From NCBI GenBank assembly GCA_937894495.1, contig CALCRR010000143.1, forward strand, positions 1 through 42,841: 42,841 nucleotides of DNA, written 5' to 3'. The notes under the pieces were generated by a model, which saw only the letters and a program-made list of their open reading frames with translations, ran no database searches and was not told the DNA's origin. Position numbers and translations under genes: made by a program. This DNA comes from an uncultured Ruminococcus sp. (GTDB lineage Bacteria > Bacillota > Clostridia > Oscillospirales > Ruminococcaceae). Every line of letters starts with the position of its first letter. The first letter of the stretch is position 1. Of the stretch, positions 1-8,023 are shown in pieces.

Positions 1-40
1 GAGATTTTTTATTTATGTCAAGTATTTTTGGCAAGGTTTA

Positions 41-119
41 GTTGGGGGAGCAATAAGACTTTGACAAAAGTGCTTTTGCTTTTGATAAGCTCAGCGTCTG
101 CTGAAAGAACCCCCCCAAC
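41..119. other. structured intergenic element downstream of the DUF4363 gene
   Basis: The 120 bases after the last minus-strand gene of the first operon contain nested inverted repeats: GTTGGGGG at 41-48 against CCCCCAAC at 112-119, CAAAAG/CTTTTG at 65-78, and TCAGC/GCTGA at 91-104. This could be a bidirectional terminator or a small structured RNA. There is no clean stem followed by a T-run, so the role is uncertain. Confidence 0.35.
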
Positions 120-120
120 C

Positions 121-492
121 TCACGCTATCACATGTAGGTACGGCAGCTGCTTCTGGTACAGCTCGTTTATCTGACCGCAGATGCTGTCCAGCTCGGCGA
201 AGAAGTCCTCGGTGGAATTATCGTTCATCGACCTCAGCCTGTAGACGCTTGACGCTATTGAATTGAGGTAGTTTGCGTTTTCGATGCAGGACATTCTCAC
301 GCTGTATTTTTCCCATAGCCTGCAAAGCTCGTCCACCTGGGCGGCGGCGTCTTTGCCGCTGTTTACGGCGGCTTTTATCTCATCGGCAGCAGCGAAGATC
401 TCTCTGTTGCCTTTATTTATGGCGGCAATGGCAAGGCATGAGCCTGTGAGGGTAGCTATTATCAGGATAATGCTTATCATTAGTCTTTTCAT
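121..492 (-). CDS. DUF4363-family small membrane-anchored protein
   Basis: This is a 123-residue protein with an N-terminal hydrophobic segment at about residues 4-24 and a mainly helical remainder. Its length, single N-terminal anchor and position directly after a DUF421 gene fit the DUF4363 family, which commonly accompanies DUF421 (YetF/YdfR-like) proteins in Clostridia. The start codon overlaps the DUF421 stop by 4 bases (ATGA), so the two are translationally coupled. No catalytic motif is visible and the biochemical role is unknown; a partner of the DUF421 membrane protein is the natural inference. Confidence 0.7.
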   Translation of the reverse strand: MKRLMISIILIIATLTGSCLAIAAINKGNREIFAAADEIKAAVNSGKDAAAQVDELCRLWEKYSVRMSCIENANYLNSIASSVYRLRSMNDNSTEDFFAELDSICGQINELYQKQLPYLHVIA

Positions 493-1163
493 TTCTGATC
501 CTTCTTGATTATGGTATACTTGTCCCTGCTCTGGGCGGACATGATATAAACGCCCTTTTCGCCCACGCCGTTCTCGCCCAGCACCTTATCAAGCCATTTT
601 TTATCAAGTCCCAGAAAACTCAGGGCTTCAAATGATACCGAGCCGTTGTTTATCACCATAACGGGCGGGTCGCTGTTTTGTACCTTTATGCCCATATCCT
701 CACAGGTGGGGGGCGACAGGGTCTTTTTACGGCAGACGGAGATCTTTCCCGTAGTCTCCACAACGGCGAGCTGCACCTCTTCGATATCGAACACCTCGAC
801 ATTTCTAAGCGACGCCATAAGGTCGTCTGCGGAGAAGCGCAGCTCTTTAAGCACACGCTGGTCTATCCTGCCGTTTGAGATTATTATTTTGGCAGAGCCG
901 CTGATGGCAGTTCTCAGCCCTTTGAATTTAAGGGACAGGCAGGAAACTATCACATCTATGCTCACCAGCGTGAAGATAGGCACAATGCCCATTGACATGG
1001 GAATGTTTATATCCTCAACAGGCAGCGTTGCGATGTTTGAAAGCAGTATAGTCACCACCAGCTCAGAGGGCTGCAGCTCCCCTATCTGCCGCTTGCCCAT
1101 CAGCCGCACCGAAAGGATTATCACAAAATAAAGTATCAGCGCTCTTATAAAAACTATAAGCAT
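489..1163 (-). CDS. DUF421 (YetF-like) integral membrane protein
   Basis: The protein has 224 residues, with three hydrophobic helices in the first ~80 residues and then a soluble region. The N-terminal signature RLMGKRQIGELQPSEL followed by a second helix with ATLPVEDINIP is characteristic of the DUF421/YetF family. The soluble half matches the family's alpha/beta domain, which in Bacillus relatives is linked to germination or envelope functions; the molecular activity is not established. It starts 29 bases after the mazF stop behind a GGAG ribosome site and overlaps the DUF4363 gene by 4 bases, so mazF, DUF421 and DUF4363 probably form one operon. Confidence 0.85.
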   Translation of the reverse strand: MLIVFIRALILYFVIILSVRLMGKRQIGELQPSELVVTILLSNIATLPVEDINIPMSMGIVPIFTLVSIDVIVSCLSLKFKGLRTAISGSAKIIISNGRIDQRVLKELRFSADDLMASLRNVEVFDIEEVQLAVVETTGKISVCRKKTLSPPTCEDMGIKVQNSDPPVMVINNGSVSFEALSFLGLDKKWLDKVLGENGVGEKGVYIMSAQSRDKYTIIKKDQK

Positions 1164-1192
1164 ATCATCGCTCCATAAGCCGAATTTGGACC

Positions 1193-1540
1193 TTATCCCT
1201 GCAAGCCGAAGCTTACCGATAAAGCGGAGTTCACTGCGTTCATCGAGCCGTTATCCAGCGTGCCCATTTTTTCTCTCAGGCGCTTTTTATCTAATGTACG
1301 TATCTGCTCCAGCAGCACTACCGAGTCTCTTGCCAGACCGCAGGTGCCGCCCCCCAGCGAGATATGGGTGGGCAGCCTTGCCTTATCGGTGCGGCTGGTT
1401 ATGGCTGCGGCAATAACTGTGGGCGAGTGCTTGTTGCCCACATCGTTCTGAACTATCAGCACGGGTCTGAGTCCCCCCTGCTCTGAGCCCACCACGGGGC
1501 TGAGGTCTGCATAATATATATCTCCTCTGTGAACTGTCAC
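1193..1540 (-). CDS. mazF: MazF/EndoA-type endoribonuclease toxin, no adjacent antitoxin
   Basis: A 115-residue PemK/MazF-family protein that in Firmicutes (EndoA/NdoA) cleaves single-stranded mRNA. The N-terminus RGDIYYADLSPVVGSEQGG and the following RPVLIVQNDVGN are near-canonical for EndoA, including the active-site Arg region and the conserved TSRTDKARLPTH segment. The reading frame continues upstream, but the family start and an AAGGAG ribosome site at 1548-1554, seven bases away, support the GTG at 1540. Normally a mazE antitoxin gene precedes it. Here only a heptamer repeat tract and about 250 bases without a gene lie upstream, so the antitoxin must be encoded elsewhere or be absent. 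The DUF421 gene follows by 29 bases. Confidence 0.88.
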   Translation of the reverse strand: MTVHRGDIYYADLSPVVGSEQGGLRPVLIVQNDVGNKHSPTVIAAAITSRTDKARLPTHISLGGGTCGLARDSVVLLEQIRTLDKKRLREKMGTLDNGSMNAVNSALSVSFGLQG

Positions 1541-1560
1541 GTTGAACACTCCTTCGCTTT

Positions 1561-1593
1561 CAGATGTAAGATGTAAGAAGCAAGAGGTAAGAG
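1561..1593. repeat. heptamer repeat tract (copy 1)
   Basis: Tandem degenerate 7-base units of the form RTGTAAG/RGYAAGA. One of six such tracts in the window. It lies just upstream of the mazF GTG start. Confidence 0.7.
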
Positions 1594-1696
1594 GTTCGCT
1601 TAACGCACCCTTTATCCCCTGGTATTTGCTTTCAATGGTATTATTACCGTTATCGCCAGAAATAATCATGGCGGTGATGATTTATTTATGATACAT

Positions 1697-1724
1697 ATTA
1701 TGCTGCTTCGACCCTGATTGACAA
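1697..1724 (-). promoter_or_regulatory. possible sigma-A promoter for mazF operon
   Basis: On the minus strand TTGTCA (1724-1719) and CATAAT (1702-1697) are separated by 16 bases. It lies between the yolD terminator and mazF in the right orientation. Two mismatches make this tentative. Confidence 0.35.
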
Positions 1725-1731
1725 CGGACAT

Positions 1732-1768
1732 AAAAAACGGATAACAAAGGCGTGCTTTGCTATCCGTT
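1732..1768 (-). terminator. rho-independent terminator after the exporter/yolD operon
   Basis: AACGGATA at 1736-1743 pairs with TATCCGTT at 1761-1768, extended by CAAAG/CTTTG. Read on the minus strand, the stem is followed by a T-run at 1737-1732. It lies 30 bases past the yolD-like stop. Confidence 0.8.
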
Positions 1769-1797
1769 ATCCGCTGTTTTTTATTTTTTATGAGCTT

Positions 1798-2214
1798 TCA
1801 GTCTATCCTCAGCTCCATAAGGTCGTTTATCCTTATCTGCTTGCCGTCGGTGAAGATAAGCAGCTTTTCATAGGTGTCTATGCGGCGCACTCTGCCGCTG
1901 TATTTCTCATAGCTGCCCCCCTCTTTTAGCTTGTCGGGCAGAAAGTAGGTCAGGGTGACGTGGGGGCACTCGGATATATTCTCAAGTATCTCTGTCAGCC
2001 TTTCGTTCATTATCCTTGCTTCCTCGTCGTCAAGCTCCCGTCTGCGCTCTGTCAGGCGCTGGGCTTCCGCAACGGCTTCCTCATAGCCCTTCAGCGCCGC
2101 AAAGGGTGCAAACTGCGCCGAGCGCTTTTTTATGGGCATGGGCTGCCTGTCGCCGTTTTTTTTAAGCTCCTCATAATCAAGGGTGGTCAGGTCCTTATCG
2201 TAAATGCTGCTCAT
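1798..2214 (-). CDS. YolD-like family protein
   Basis: A 138-residue soluble protein. The block KKRSAQFAPFAALKGYEEAV followed by a charged helix, and a C-terminal beta-rich part (RRIDTYEKLLIFTDGKQIRI), are typical of the YolD-like family found widely in Firmicutes and often encoded beside Y-family DNA polymerases. No polymerase is nearby. Its ATG overlaps the stop of the MacB-like permease by one base, so it is the last gene of the exporter operon. Its role there is unknown; the link may be only transcriptional. A strong terminator follows. Confidence 0.72.
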   Translation of the reverse strand: MSSIYDKDLTTLDYEELKKNGDRQPMPIKKRSAQFAPFAALKGYEEAVAEAQRLTERRRELDDEEARIMNERLTEILENISECPHVTLTYFLPDKLKEGGSYEKYSGRVRRIDTYEKLLIFTDGKQIRINDLMELRID

Positions 2215-3488
2215 TATTCATACCTCAGTGCGTCTATGGGGTCAAGGTTGGCTGCTTTTATCGAGGGGATAAGTCCGAAGATTATTCCCACTGCCATCGA
2301 GAACACCACCGATACAACTATAGCCATAGTTGATATCGACACAGGCACCTCGGCAATATTGGCAATTACCCTTGACAAGCCTATGCCCGATACCACGCCG
2401 ATAACACCGCCTATGCTGGTAAGCACCGCAGCCTCGGTGAGAAACTGCGCCAGTATCCTTTTCTTTCTTGCACCCAGGGCTTTTTTAAGACCTATCTCCC
2501 TGGTCCTCTCGGTAACTGATACCAGCATTATGTTCATAACGCCTATGCCGCCTACCAGCAGGCTTATGCTGGCTATCCAGATAAGCATATTATTTGTAGA
2601 GGACGACAGGTCCTGCAGCGCCTTTGCCTGCTCCAGCAGGCTCTCGCTTTTATATTCAAGCTTGCCGTTTACGTTTTCGCCGCTCTTTTCGGTATTCATG
2701 ATATTCTCGTTGAGGATATCGGCAGTCTTTTTGCCTGCGCCTGTCATGCTGTCGGTATCTACCGCCTTAACTATGCAGTTCTGGGGCTCGTCATAGCGAA
2801 AGCATATGCTCCAGTCCTCGGTGGGTATAAAAACAAGTCCGCTGGAGCTCTGGTTATAGGTGTAATAATCCGCAACGGAATTTATAACAGGCTCAAACCC
2901 CGACCTTTTTGCGGCAACGCCTATGATAGTAAAGGGCTCGCCGCATATGTCGATCTTTTTGCCCACAGGGCTCTCACCCTCAAAAATGCCCCTTTCAAGG
3001 GTCGAGTCTATAACCGCCACCTTTGAAAAGTCACTGTACTGCTTGTCCGAAAAGGCTATGCCCTCGGCTATATCATACCCCAGGGTGTCAAAATAATCCT
3101 CGTCTATGCCGTATATAATGGCAGAGTCTATCTTGGTGTTGAGATAAAACAGGTTTTCGGGGTTGCTTCTGGTGCGGTAGAGGGTGCAGCTCTCCACCTC
3201 GGGTATTTTGTTTATCCTTTTCTTGCTGTCCTCGGTTATCACCTTTATATTATCGGGCACACCCTCCCAGTTGAAGTCGGGCTCGCTGTCGCCCTCGGTC
3301 AGGCTTATCTTTACCGTGTTGTTGCCTGCGCCGATAAGGTTGTTCTTTATCTGCTCGTTAGTTCCCTCAATGGTGGAAACTATGGCGATTATAGCCGCAA
3401 TGCCTATGATTATGCCCAGCATAGTAAGAAAAGAACGTATTTTATGTGATAATATGCCCTGCAGTGAAAGCCTTATGTTTTCTATCAC
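2214..3488 (-). CDS. MacB/FtsX-type ABC transporter permease
   Basis: A 424-residue permease of the MacB/YknZ type. The first transmembrane helix (about residues 18-40, LTMLGIIIGIAAIIAIVS) is followed by a MacB periplasmic-core-like extracellular domain of roughly 240 residues. The C-terminal FtsX domain has three helices and the signature VSVTERTREIGLKKALGARK. I chose the GTG at 3488, giving the family N-terminus VIENIRLSLQGILSHKIRSFLT, because GGAGG lies at 3498-3502, nine bases upstream; the frame upstream of this is not MacB-like. It lies 14 bases after the HlyD-like adaptor gene. With the ATPase and two adaptors it should form a tripartite exporter for a peptide, lipid or drug; the substrate cannot be read from sequence. 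Confidence 0.88.
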   Translation of the reverse strand: MIENIRLSLQGILSHKIRSFLTMLGIIIGIAAIIAIVSTIEGTNEQIKNNLIGAGNNTVKISLTEGDSEPDFNWEGVPDNIKVITEDSKKRINKIPEVESCTLYRTRSNPENLFYLNTKIDSAIIYGIDEDYFDTLGYDIAEGIAFSDKQYSDFSKVAVIDSTLERGIFEGESPVGKKIDICGEPFTIIGVAAKRSGFEPVINSVADYYTYNQSSSGLVFIPTEDWSICFRYDEPQNCIVKAVDTDSMTGAGKKTADILNENIMNTEKSGENVNGKLEYKSESLLEQAKALQDLSSSTNNMLIWIASISLLVGGIGVMNIMLVSVTERTREIGLKKALGARKKRILAQFLTEAAVLTSIGGVIGVVSGIGLSRVIANIAEVPVSISTMAIVVSVVFSMAVGIIFGLIPSIKAANLDPIDALRYE

Positions 3489-3502
3489 TTGCCGTTCCCT
3501 CC

Positions 3503-5716
3503 TTAGTAGTCCTCGGGATAAAGCACCTCGGTGCTGTCCTTGGTCTTTATGCCCTCCTTGACGTCTGTGCCGTAGGGGAAGCATATCTTGTCGCTCATTT
3601 TAAGACCGCCCTTTATCTCGATATAATAGCCGTACATTATCTTGCCTGCTTTTACATACTGTTTTTTAAGCTTGCCGCCCTCGTCCTTCATTATGTAATA
3701 ATCGCCGCCCTCCTGCCTTACATAGTGTATAGGCAGATATACCGAGCTGCTCATTTCATCGCCGCTGCCCATAAGTGTTACCGAAAGCCAGTCGCCCACG
3801 GTGAAGTCGGCGCTCTCGTCCAGCCTGGCGTGTACATTATAGGTGGAGTTATTGGGGTTCTCTCCCCAGTTTTCAGAGCTGTATGACTTAGGCTCCAGAT
3901 CTACCGAGGTTATCTCGGCGATGCCCGATGCGCCTGTCTCCCAGGACATTACCGTAACGTAGCTGCCCACTGCCGCATCAGCCAGGCTCAGCTCAGATAC
4001 TGAGCATACCACCTCTGCGCCGCCCTCGCCCTCTATTATCGCAAAAGCGTCGCTGTCTGATATATACTCGTCATCGTAATATTCCTCGTCAACGCCGCCC
4101 TCCTCGTCGATTCGGCTCTCACCTGCGGCGTCGCCTATCTTTTTAACAACGCCGTCTATCTTTGCCACAACCTTGCCGTCAGACTTCTGCTTTTTTGCGT
4201 CCTCATACTCTATCTTGGCGCCTTTAAGCTCCAGCTCCAGCTGCTTTATCTCAGACTCCTGCTCCTTGATAAGACCCTGTATCTCGGCTCTGGTGTAAAC
4301 ATAATCAAAGCTTTCGGGTATATCCTCTCCCGAGCCGTTTTCCTCGGGATAATATATGCCGCCGTCGTCCTCGGGGTAATAGTCCTCAAAGCCATCGTCA
4401 TACCACTCATCATCGCCAAAGTCCTCATCGGTATCAAGATACTCGGGTATCTCATCGTCTGTATAAACAGGCTCTTCCTCTGCAGGGGCTGTGGTCTTTT
4501 TGGTGGTGGTAGTGGTCTGCGGTGCAGGCTCAGCCGTGGTGGTGGTTGTTGTAACAGGGGCTTCGGTAACAGGCGCCCGGGTGGTCTCAGGCTCGGTCTG
4601 CTTTTCAGTCTCCTGCGTCACCTTCTCCTTAGCCTTTGGCAGAGCAAAGGATATCCTGCCCGGCACTGTACACTCGGGGTCGAGGTCTACTATGCCCTGC
4701 TCCTTATCAATAATGACCCCCTCAGAGGCTTTGAAGTCCTCAACAGCTGCCATATCAATGGTCTCGGGGTCGATCATCCTTCTGAAGATAAAGCTGCCGT
4801 CCTCGTCATACACATAAAGCGCCGCATATTCGTGGGATACTGCCAGCCTTTGCAGAAAGGTCTTTGACACATGGGTATCAAGACCGCAGTTTATCACATA
4901 GGGGTCGTCGTTCCTGCCGCTGCCCGATACGGGTATAAAGGCTGCCTTTACCAGCGATACGGTCTCCACAGGCTCCTCCTGCGGCTCTGTGGTGGTCTCA
5001 GGGGGCTGGGTGGTCTCGGCAGGGGTGGTGGCAGTCGCAGCAGGTTCGGTGGTCTCCACAGGTGCGGTGGTCTCCACGGGGGGCTGGGTGGTAACAGGCG
5101 CAGCTGTCACCGCAGGGGTCTCACTCTTCTCGGTCTGCTCAGGCTCTTCCTCGGGCAGCTCGGGGATATCCTCGGGCAGCTCAGGCTCGCCGTCGGGGTA
5201 TACATCATCGGGGTACTCTTCCTCGGGATAGTCCTCCGGCTCCTCATAGTCCTCATAGCTATCATCGGGTATATCATCGGGATATTCGGGCTCAACGGGG
5301 GCTTCCTCCGATGGTCTGTATTTCTTTATGGCTTCAAGCTGTTTTTCAGCCATTTTGATATTCTGCTCTATCACCTTTACCTGGTTTTCCTTCTGCGCCA
5401 GCTCCAGCTCCACAACGGTCATATCATATTCAAGTATAGTATCGCCCTTTTTCACCGTCTGACCCTGCTTTACGCACACGGTCTTTACCAGCTTTTCGGT
5501 GTCAACATACACCCTCTGGGCGTTTGATGATACCACCTCGCCCGACATCTCGCCGCTGTAGTATTCATACATATCCCCGGGCTCAGCCATAAGCTCAACA
5601 GGCACAACGTCAACTACCTTTTTCTGGTCCTTTGACTTTTTGTATTTTACCGAGCCGTAATAGCCCCCTGTGCCAAGTATGGCTATGCAGAGAAGAAAAA
5701 TTATCAGCTTTTTCAT
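3503..5716 (-). CDS. HlyD/MacA-type adaptor with giant acidic Thr/Pro-rich insertion
   Basis: A 737-residue membrane-fusion adaptor, nearly twice the usual MacA/YknX length (about 370-400). It has an N-terminal membrane helix (residues 4-22), a biotinyl-lipoyl-like half (KTVCVKQGQTVKKGDTILEY), the first coiled-coil arm, then about 350 residues of low-complexity sequence before the second arm (IKEQESEIKQLELELKGAKIEYEDAKKQK) and the partner lipoyl half (VVAKIDGVVKKIGD). The insertion has acidic Pro/Glu/Asp/Tyr stretches and Thr-rich runs (TTTTTTAEPAP, TTTTTKKTT), flanking a small folded segment around RNDDPYVINCGLDTHVSKTFLQ. Such linkers resemble wall-spanning or glycosylated segments. The ATG overlaps the ATPase stop by 4 bases. 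It is the second of two adaptors in the operon. Confidence 0.85.
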   Translation of the reverse strand: MKKLIIFLLCIAILGTGGYYGSVKYKKSKDQKKVVDVVPVELMAEPGDMYEYYSGEMSGEVVSSNAQRVYVDTEKLVKTVCVKQGQTVKKGDTILEYDMTVVELELAQKENQVKVIEQNIKMAEKQLEAIKKYRPSEEAPVEPEYPDDIPDDSYEDYEEPEDYPEEEYPDDVYPDGEPELPEDIPELPEEEPEQTEKSETPAVTAAPVTTQPPVETTAPVETTEPAATATTPAETTQPPETTTEPQEEPVETVSLVKAAFIPVSGSGRNDDPYVINCGLDTHVSKTFLQRLAVSHEYAALYVYDEDGSFIFRRMIDPETIDMAAVEDFKASEGVIIDKEQGIVDLDPECTVPGRISFALPKAKEKVTQETEKQTEPETTRAPVTEAPVTTTTTTAEPAPQTTTTTKKTTAPAEEEPVYTDDEIPEYLDTDEDFGDDEWYDDGFEDYYPEDDGGIYYPEENGSGEDIPESFDYVYTRAEIQGLIKEQESEIKQLELELKGAKIEYEDAKKQKSDGKVVAKIDGVVKKIGDAAGESRIDEEGGVDEEYYDDEYISDSDAFAIIEGEGGAEVVCSVSELSLADAAVGSYVTVMSWETGASGIAEITSVDLEPKSYSSENWGENPNNSTYNVHARLDESADFTVGDWLSVTLMGSGDEMSSSVYLPIHYVRQEGGDYYIMKDEGGKLKKQYVKAGKIMYGYYIEIKGGLKMSDKICFPYGTDVKEGIKTKDSTEVLYPEDY

Positions 5717-6423
5717 TCTTCCCTCTCCTCTCTCTCAGCGCCCCTTGTGCCGAAGGCGCCGCTGTGCAGCTCGCCGTCTCTGATATACATTATGCGCTTT
5801 GCACACTGTGCTATCTCAGGCTCATGGGTTATCATAACTATGGTCACGCCGTCCTCGTTCAGCTCCTTGAAAAGCTCCATTACCTGGTCGCCCGACTTTG
5901 TGTCCAGCGCACCTGTGGGCTCGTCTGCCAGCAGTAGCTTGGGGCGGTTGACCATTGCCCTTGCTATGGCTACACGCTGCTTCTGTCCGCCGGATAGCTG
6001 TGTGGGCTTGAAGCTCATTCTGTCCTCCAGCCCCACCTTTCTCAGGGCTGCCTTGGCAAGCTCTCTGCGCTTTCTTTTTGAATAGCCTGCATACAAAAGG
6101 GGCAGCTCCACATTCTCCAGCGCCGACTGCCTGGGCAGCAGATTGAAGTTCTGGAAAACAAAGCCTATCTTACGGTTGCGTATCACCGAAAGCTGCTTGT
6201 CCGAGCAGCTCCTTATATCTGCGCCGTCAAAGATAAAGCTGCCCTTTGTCTGCTTATCAAGGCAGCCTATTATGTTCATCAATGTGGATTTTCCCGAGCC
6301 CGAGGGTCCCATTATGGCAACATACTCCCCCGTGTCAACGCTCATGGTTATATCCTTGAGCACCGCAACAGGCTCTCTGCCCTGCATATAATCCTTATAG
6401 ATATTTTTAAGTTCAAATACCAT
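5713..6423 (-). CDS. MacB/LolD-type ABC transporter ATP-binding protein
   Basis: A 236-residue ATPase with Walker A GPSGSGKST at about residues 40-48, Q-loop in GFVFQNFNLLPRQSALENV, signature LSGGQKQRVAIARA, Walker B LLLADEPTGALD and the H-loop in VMITHEPEIAQCAKR. The QNFNLLP Q-loop and ADEPTGALD belong to the LolD/MacB/YknY exporter subfamily. It lies 18 bases after the first adaptor gene and overlaps the second adaptor gene by 4 bases. It powers the mechanotransmission exporter formed with the downstream FtsX-type permease. Confidence 0.95.
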   Translation of the reverse strand: MVFELKNIYKDYMQGREPVAVLKDITMSVDTGEYVAIMGPSGSGKSTLMNIIGCLDKQTKGSFIFDGADIRSCSDKQLSVIRNRKIGFVFQNFNLLPRQSALENVELPLLYAGYSKRKRRELAKAALRKVGLEDRMSFKPTQLSGGQKQRVAIARAMVNRPKLLLADEPTGALDTKSGDQVMELFKELNEDGVTIVMITHEPEIAQCAKRIMYIRDGELHSGAFGTRGAEREEREE

Positions 6424-6441
6424 TTTAACTGTCCCGTTCCT

Positions 6442-7953
6442 TTATCCCTCTGCGACTAACTCTTCGGGGGCTTCCTCTGCTGCCTCGGGTGAGCCGTCAG
6501 TCTCGCCGTCCTCGGCTGTTTCATCATCCAGGTATACCACGTTGCCCTCTTCATCAAAGGTAAACCTGCTGCCGTCCTCGTCGGTGAAAATGGGGTTGCC
6601 CTCGTCGTCATACTCTACATCCTCCTCAAAGCCCTCGTCATAGTCGAAGTCCTCAAAGTCGTAGTCCTCATAGTCCTCTCCGTATTCCTCGTCATACTCG
6701 CCGTAGCCCTCGTCATCATACAGCTCATTTTCGGGTATATCCTTATCCGACTGGTTGGTGGTAGTACCCATGCCCTCCTTGATATACTTTGCAGGATAAG
6801 CGATATAGTCGTCCTTTTCAAGACCCGATACTATCTCAACATCGCCGTATTCCTCGTCCTTTTCGCCAAGCTCAACATACCTTTTTTCTATAGTGCCCTT
6901 TTTGCTTTTAGCCCACACATAGCTCTTGCTGCCGTCCTTTTTGATAAAGTCCTCATAGAGCCATATACCTGTTTTGTTTATCTGTGCGCTCTGTCCGTTA
7001 TCCAGCTCTATCAGTATATGCTGCCCCAGCATAAAGCCGTCCAGCGACTCGGGGGAAACATAGAAGGCATATTTTGAGGAGCTCGTCTGCTCGTCCTCCT
7101 CGCCGTCGGAGTACATATCATAGCCGCTGTTCTGCTGGGGGCTTGTGTCTATCTCGCTTATCTCACCGCTCCAGGTGGTATCATCAACACGGCTTTTTAG
7201 TATAACAGGTGCGCCGTTGTATATCTGGGGGGCATTCTGCTCGTTAAAAATGCCCTTTACCCTGTAATCGCCGTTGGCTGATATCTTCATTATAACATCA
7301 GCCCCGTCCGAGTAATCGTAATACTCGCTCTCCATCGAGGCAGCGCCGGGCTCTTTGAGCTCCTTGACGATGCCGTCTATGGGGGCTGTCACATAGGCGT
7401 TTTTCAGCGAGGCTTCAAGCTTTTGTATCTCCACCTTTTTCGCCTTTACGTCATACTCGCTCCTGGCGTTGTCGCTTTGCAGAGAAAGTATCTGGGTAGT
7501 GTATGACACTGCTGCGTCCTCGCCGGCGGTCTTTTTTTCAGCCTCAAGCTTTTTTATCTCGTCCTCGTTGGTCTTTATATCGTTCTCTGTCTTTTCGACC
7601 TCCAGCTTGGCTGTGTCTATCTCCAGCTGTATAGCCTCAACATTATAGGTCAGCAGCTTATCGCCCTTAGCCACCTGGTCGCCCTCGCTTACCAGTATCT
7701 CGTCTATGGTCTTTGAGGTATCATACTTCACGTCCACCGACTTCTGTGCGACTATAACTCCTGCAAAGCTGTTTGAGAACAGGTCTGCCCCCGTCACCGT
7801 ATTGACGCTTGACACCTTCTGCACGAATACCTTCTCACTTTTTTTAGCCTTATCCCCCGAGAACTTTTTATAAAGCTTATAGCCCCCGAAGCCTGCGGCA
7901 CAAGCCAGCGCTGCCGCAACAACTATCACAGCGGCACGTTTTCCTGCTGTCAT
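6442..7953 (-). CDS. HlyD/MacA-type adaptor with polyacidic C-terminal tail
   Basis: A 503-residue membrane-fusion adaptor, first gene of the exporter operon. It has an N-terminal anchor (AVIVVAAALACAAGFGGYKLY), a lipoyl half-domain, a coiled coil (TAKLEVEKTENDIKTNEDEI), the second lipoyl half (YVTAPIDGIVKELKEPG) and a beta-barrel region. It ends with about 90 residues extremely rich in Asp/Glu/Tyr (from DDEGYGEYDEEYGEDYEDYD onward). The start at 7953 has AGGAGG nine bases upstream. The open frame extends 66 codons further upstream but only by reading through a heptamer tract and the MITE-like element, so that extension is rejected. The acidic tail may bind cations or wall polymers; that is speculation. 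Confidence 0.85.
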   Translation of the reverse strand: MTAGKRAAVIVVAAALACAAGFGGYKLYKKFSGDKAKKSEKVFVQKVSSVNTVTGADLFSNSFAGVIVAQKSVDVKYDTSKTIDEILVSEGDQVAKGDKLLTYNVEAIQLEIDTAKLEVEKTENDIKTNEDEIKKLEAEKKTAGEDAAVSYTTQILSLQSDNARSEYDVKAKKVEIQKLEASLKNAYVTAPIDGIVKELKEPGAASMESEYYDYSDGADVIMKISANGDYRVKGIFNEQNAPQIYNGAPVILKSRVDDTTWSGEISEIDTSPQQNSGYDMYSDGEEDEQTSSSKYAFYVSPESLDGFMLGQHILIELDNGQSAQINKTGIWLYEDFIKKDGSKSYVWAKSKKGTIEKRYVELGEKDEEYGDVEIVSGLEKDDYIAYPAKYIKEGMGTTTNQSDKDIPENELYDDEGYGEYDEEYGEDYEDYDFEDFDYDEGFEEDVEYDDEGNPIFTDEDGSRFTFDEEGNVVYLDDETAEDGETDGSPEAAEEAPEELVAEG

Positions 7954-7970
7954 TCTTTGTGTCCTCCTTT

Positions 7971-8003
7971 TAGATGTAAGAGGTAAGAAGTAAGAGGTAA
8001 GAT
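7971..8003. repeat. heptamer repeat tract (copy 2)
   Basis: Tandem units GTAAGAG/GTAAGAA between the adaptor ribosome site and the MITE-like element. Same family as the tracts at 1561, 17531, 18520, 30079 and 38236. Confidence 0.75.
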
Positions 8004-8023
8004 ACCTCTTTTTCCTACCCTGA

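Noticed and set aside
1541..1669. N-terminal extension of MazF or a fused antitoxin
   Set aside because: The in-frame upstream part translates a heptamer repeat and matches no MazE; the GTG at 1540 has a good ribosome site and the family start.
4871..5527. Glycine/leucine-rich plus-strand frames opposite the large adaptor
   Set aside because: They are the complement of Thr/Pro/acidic low-complexity codons of the real minus-strand gene.
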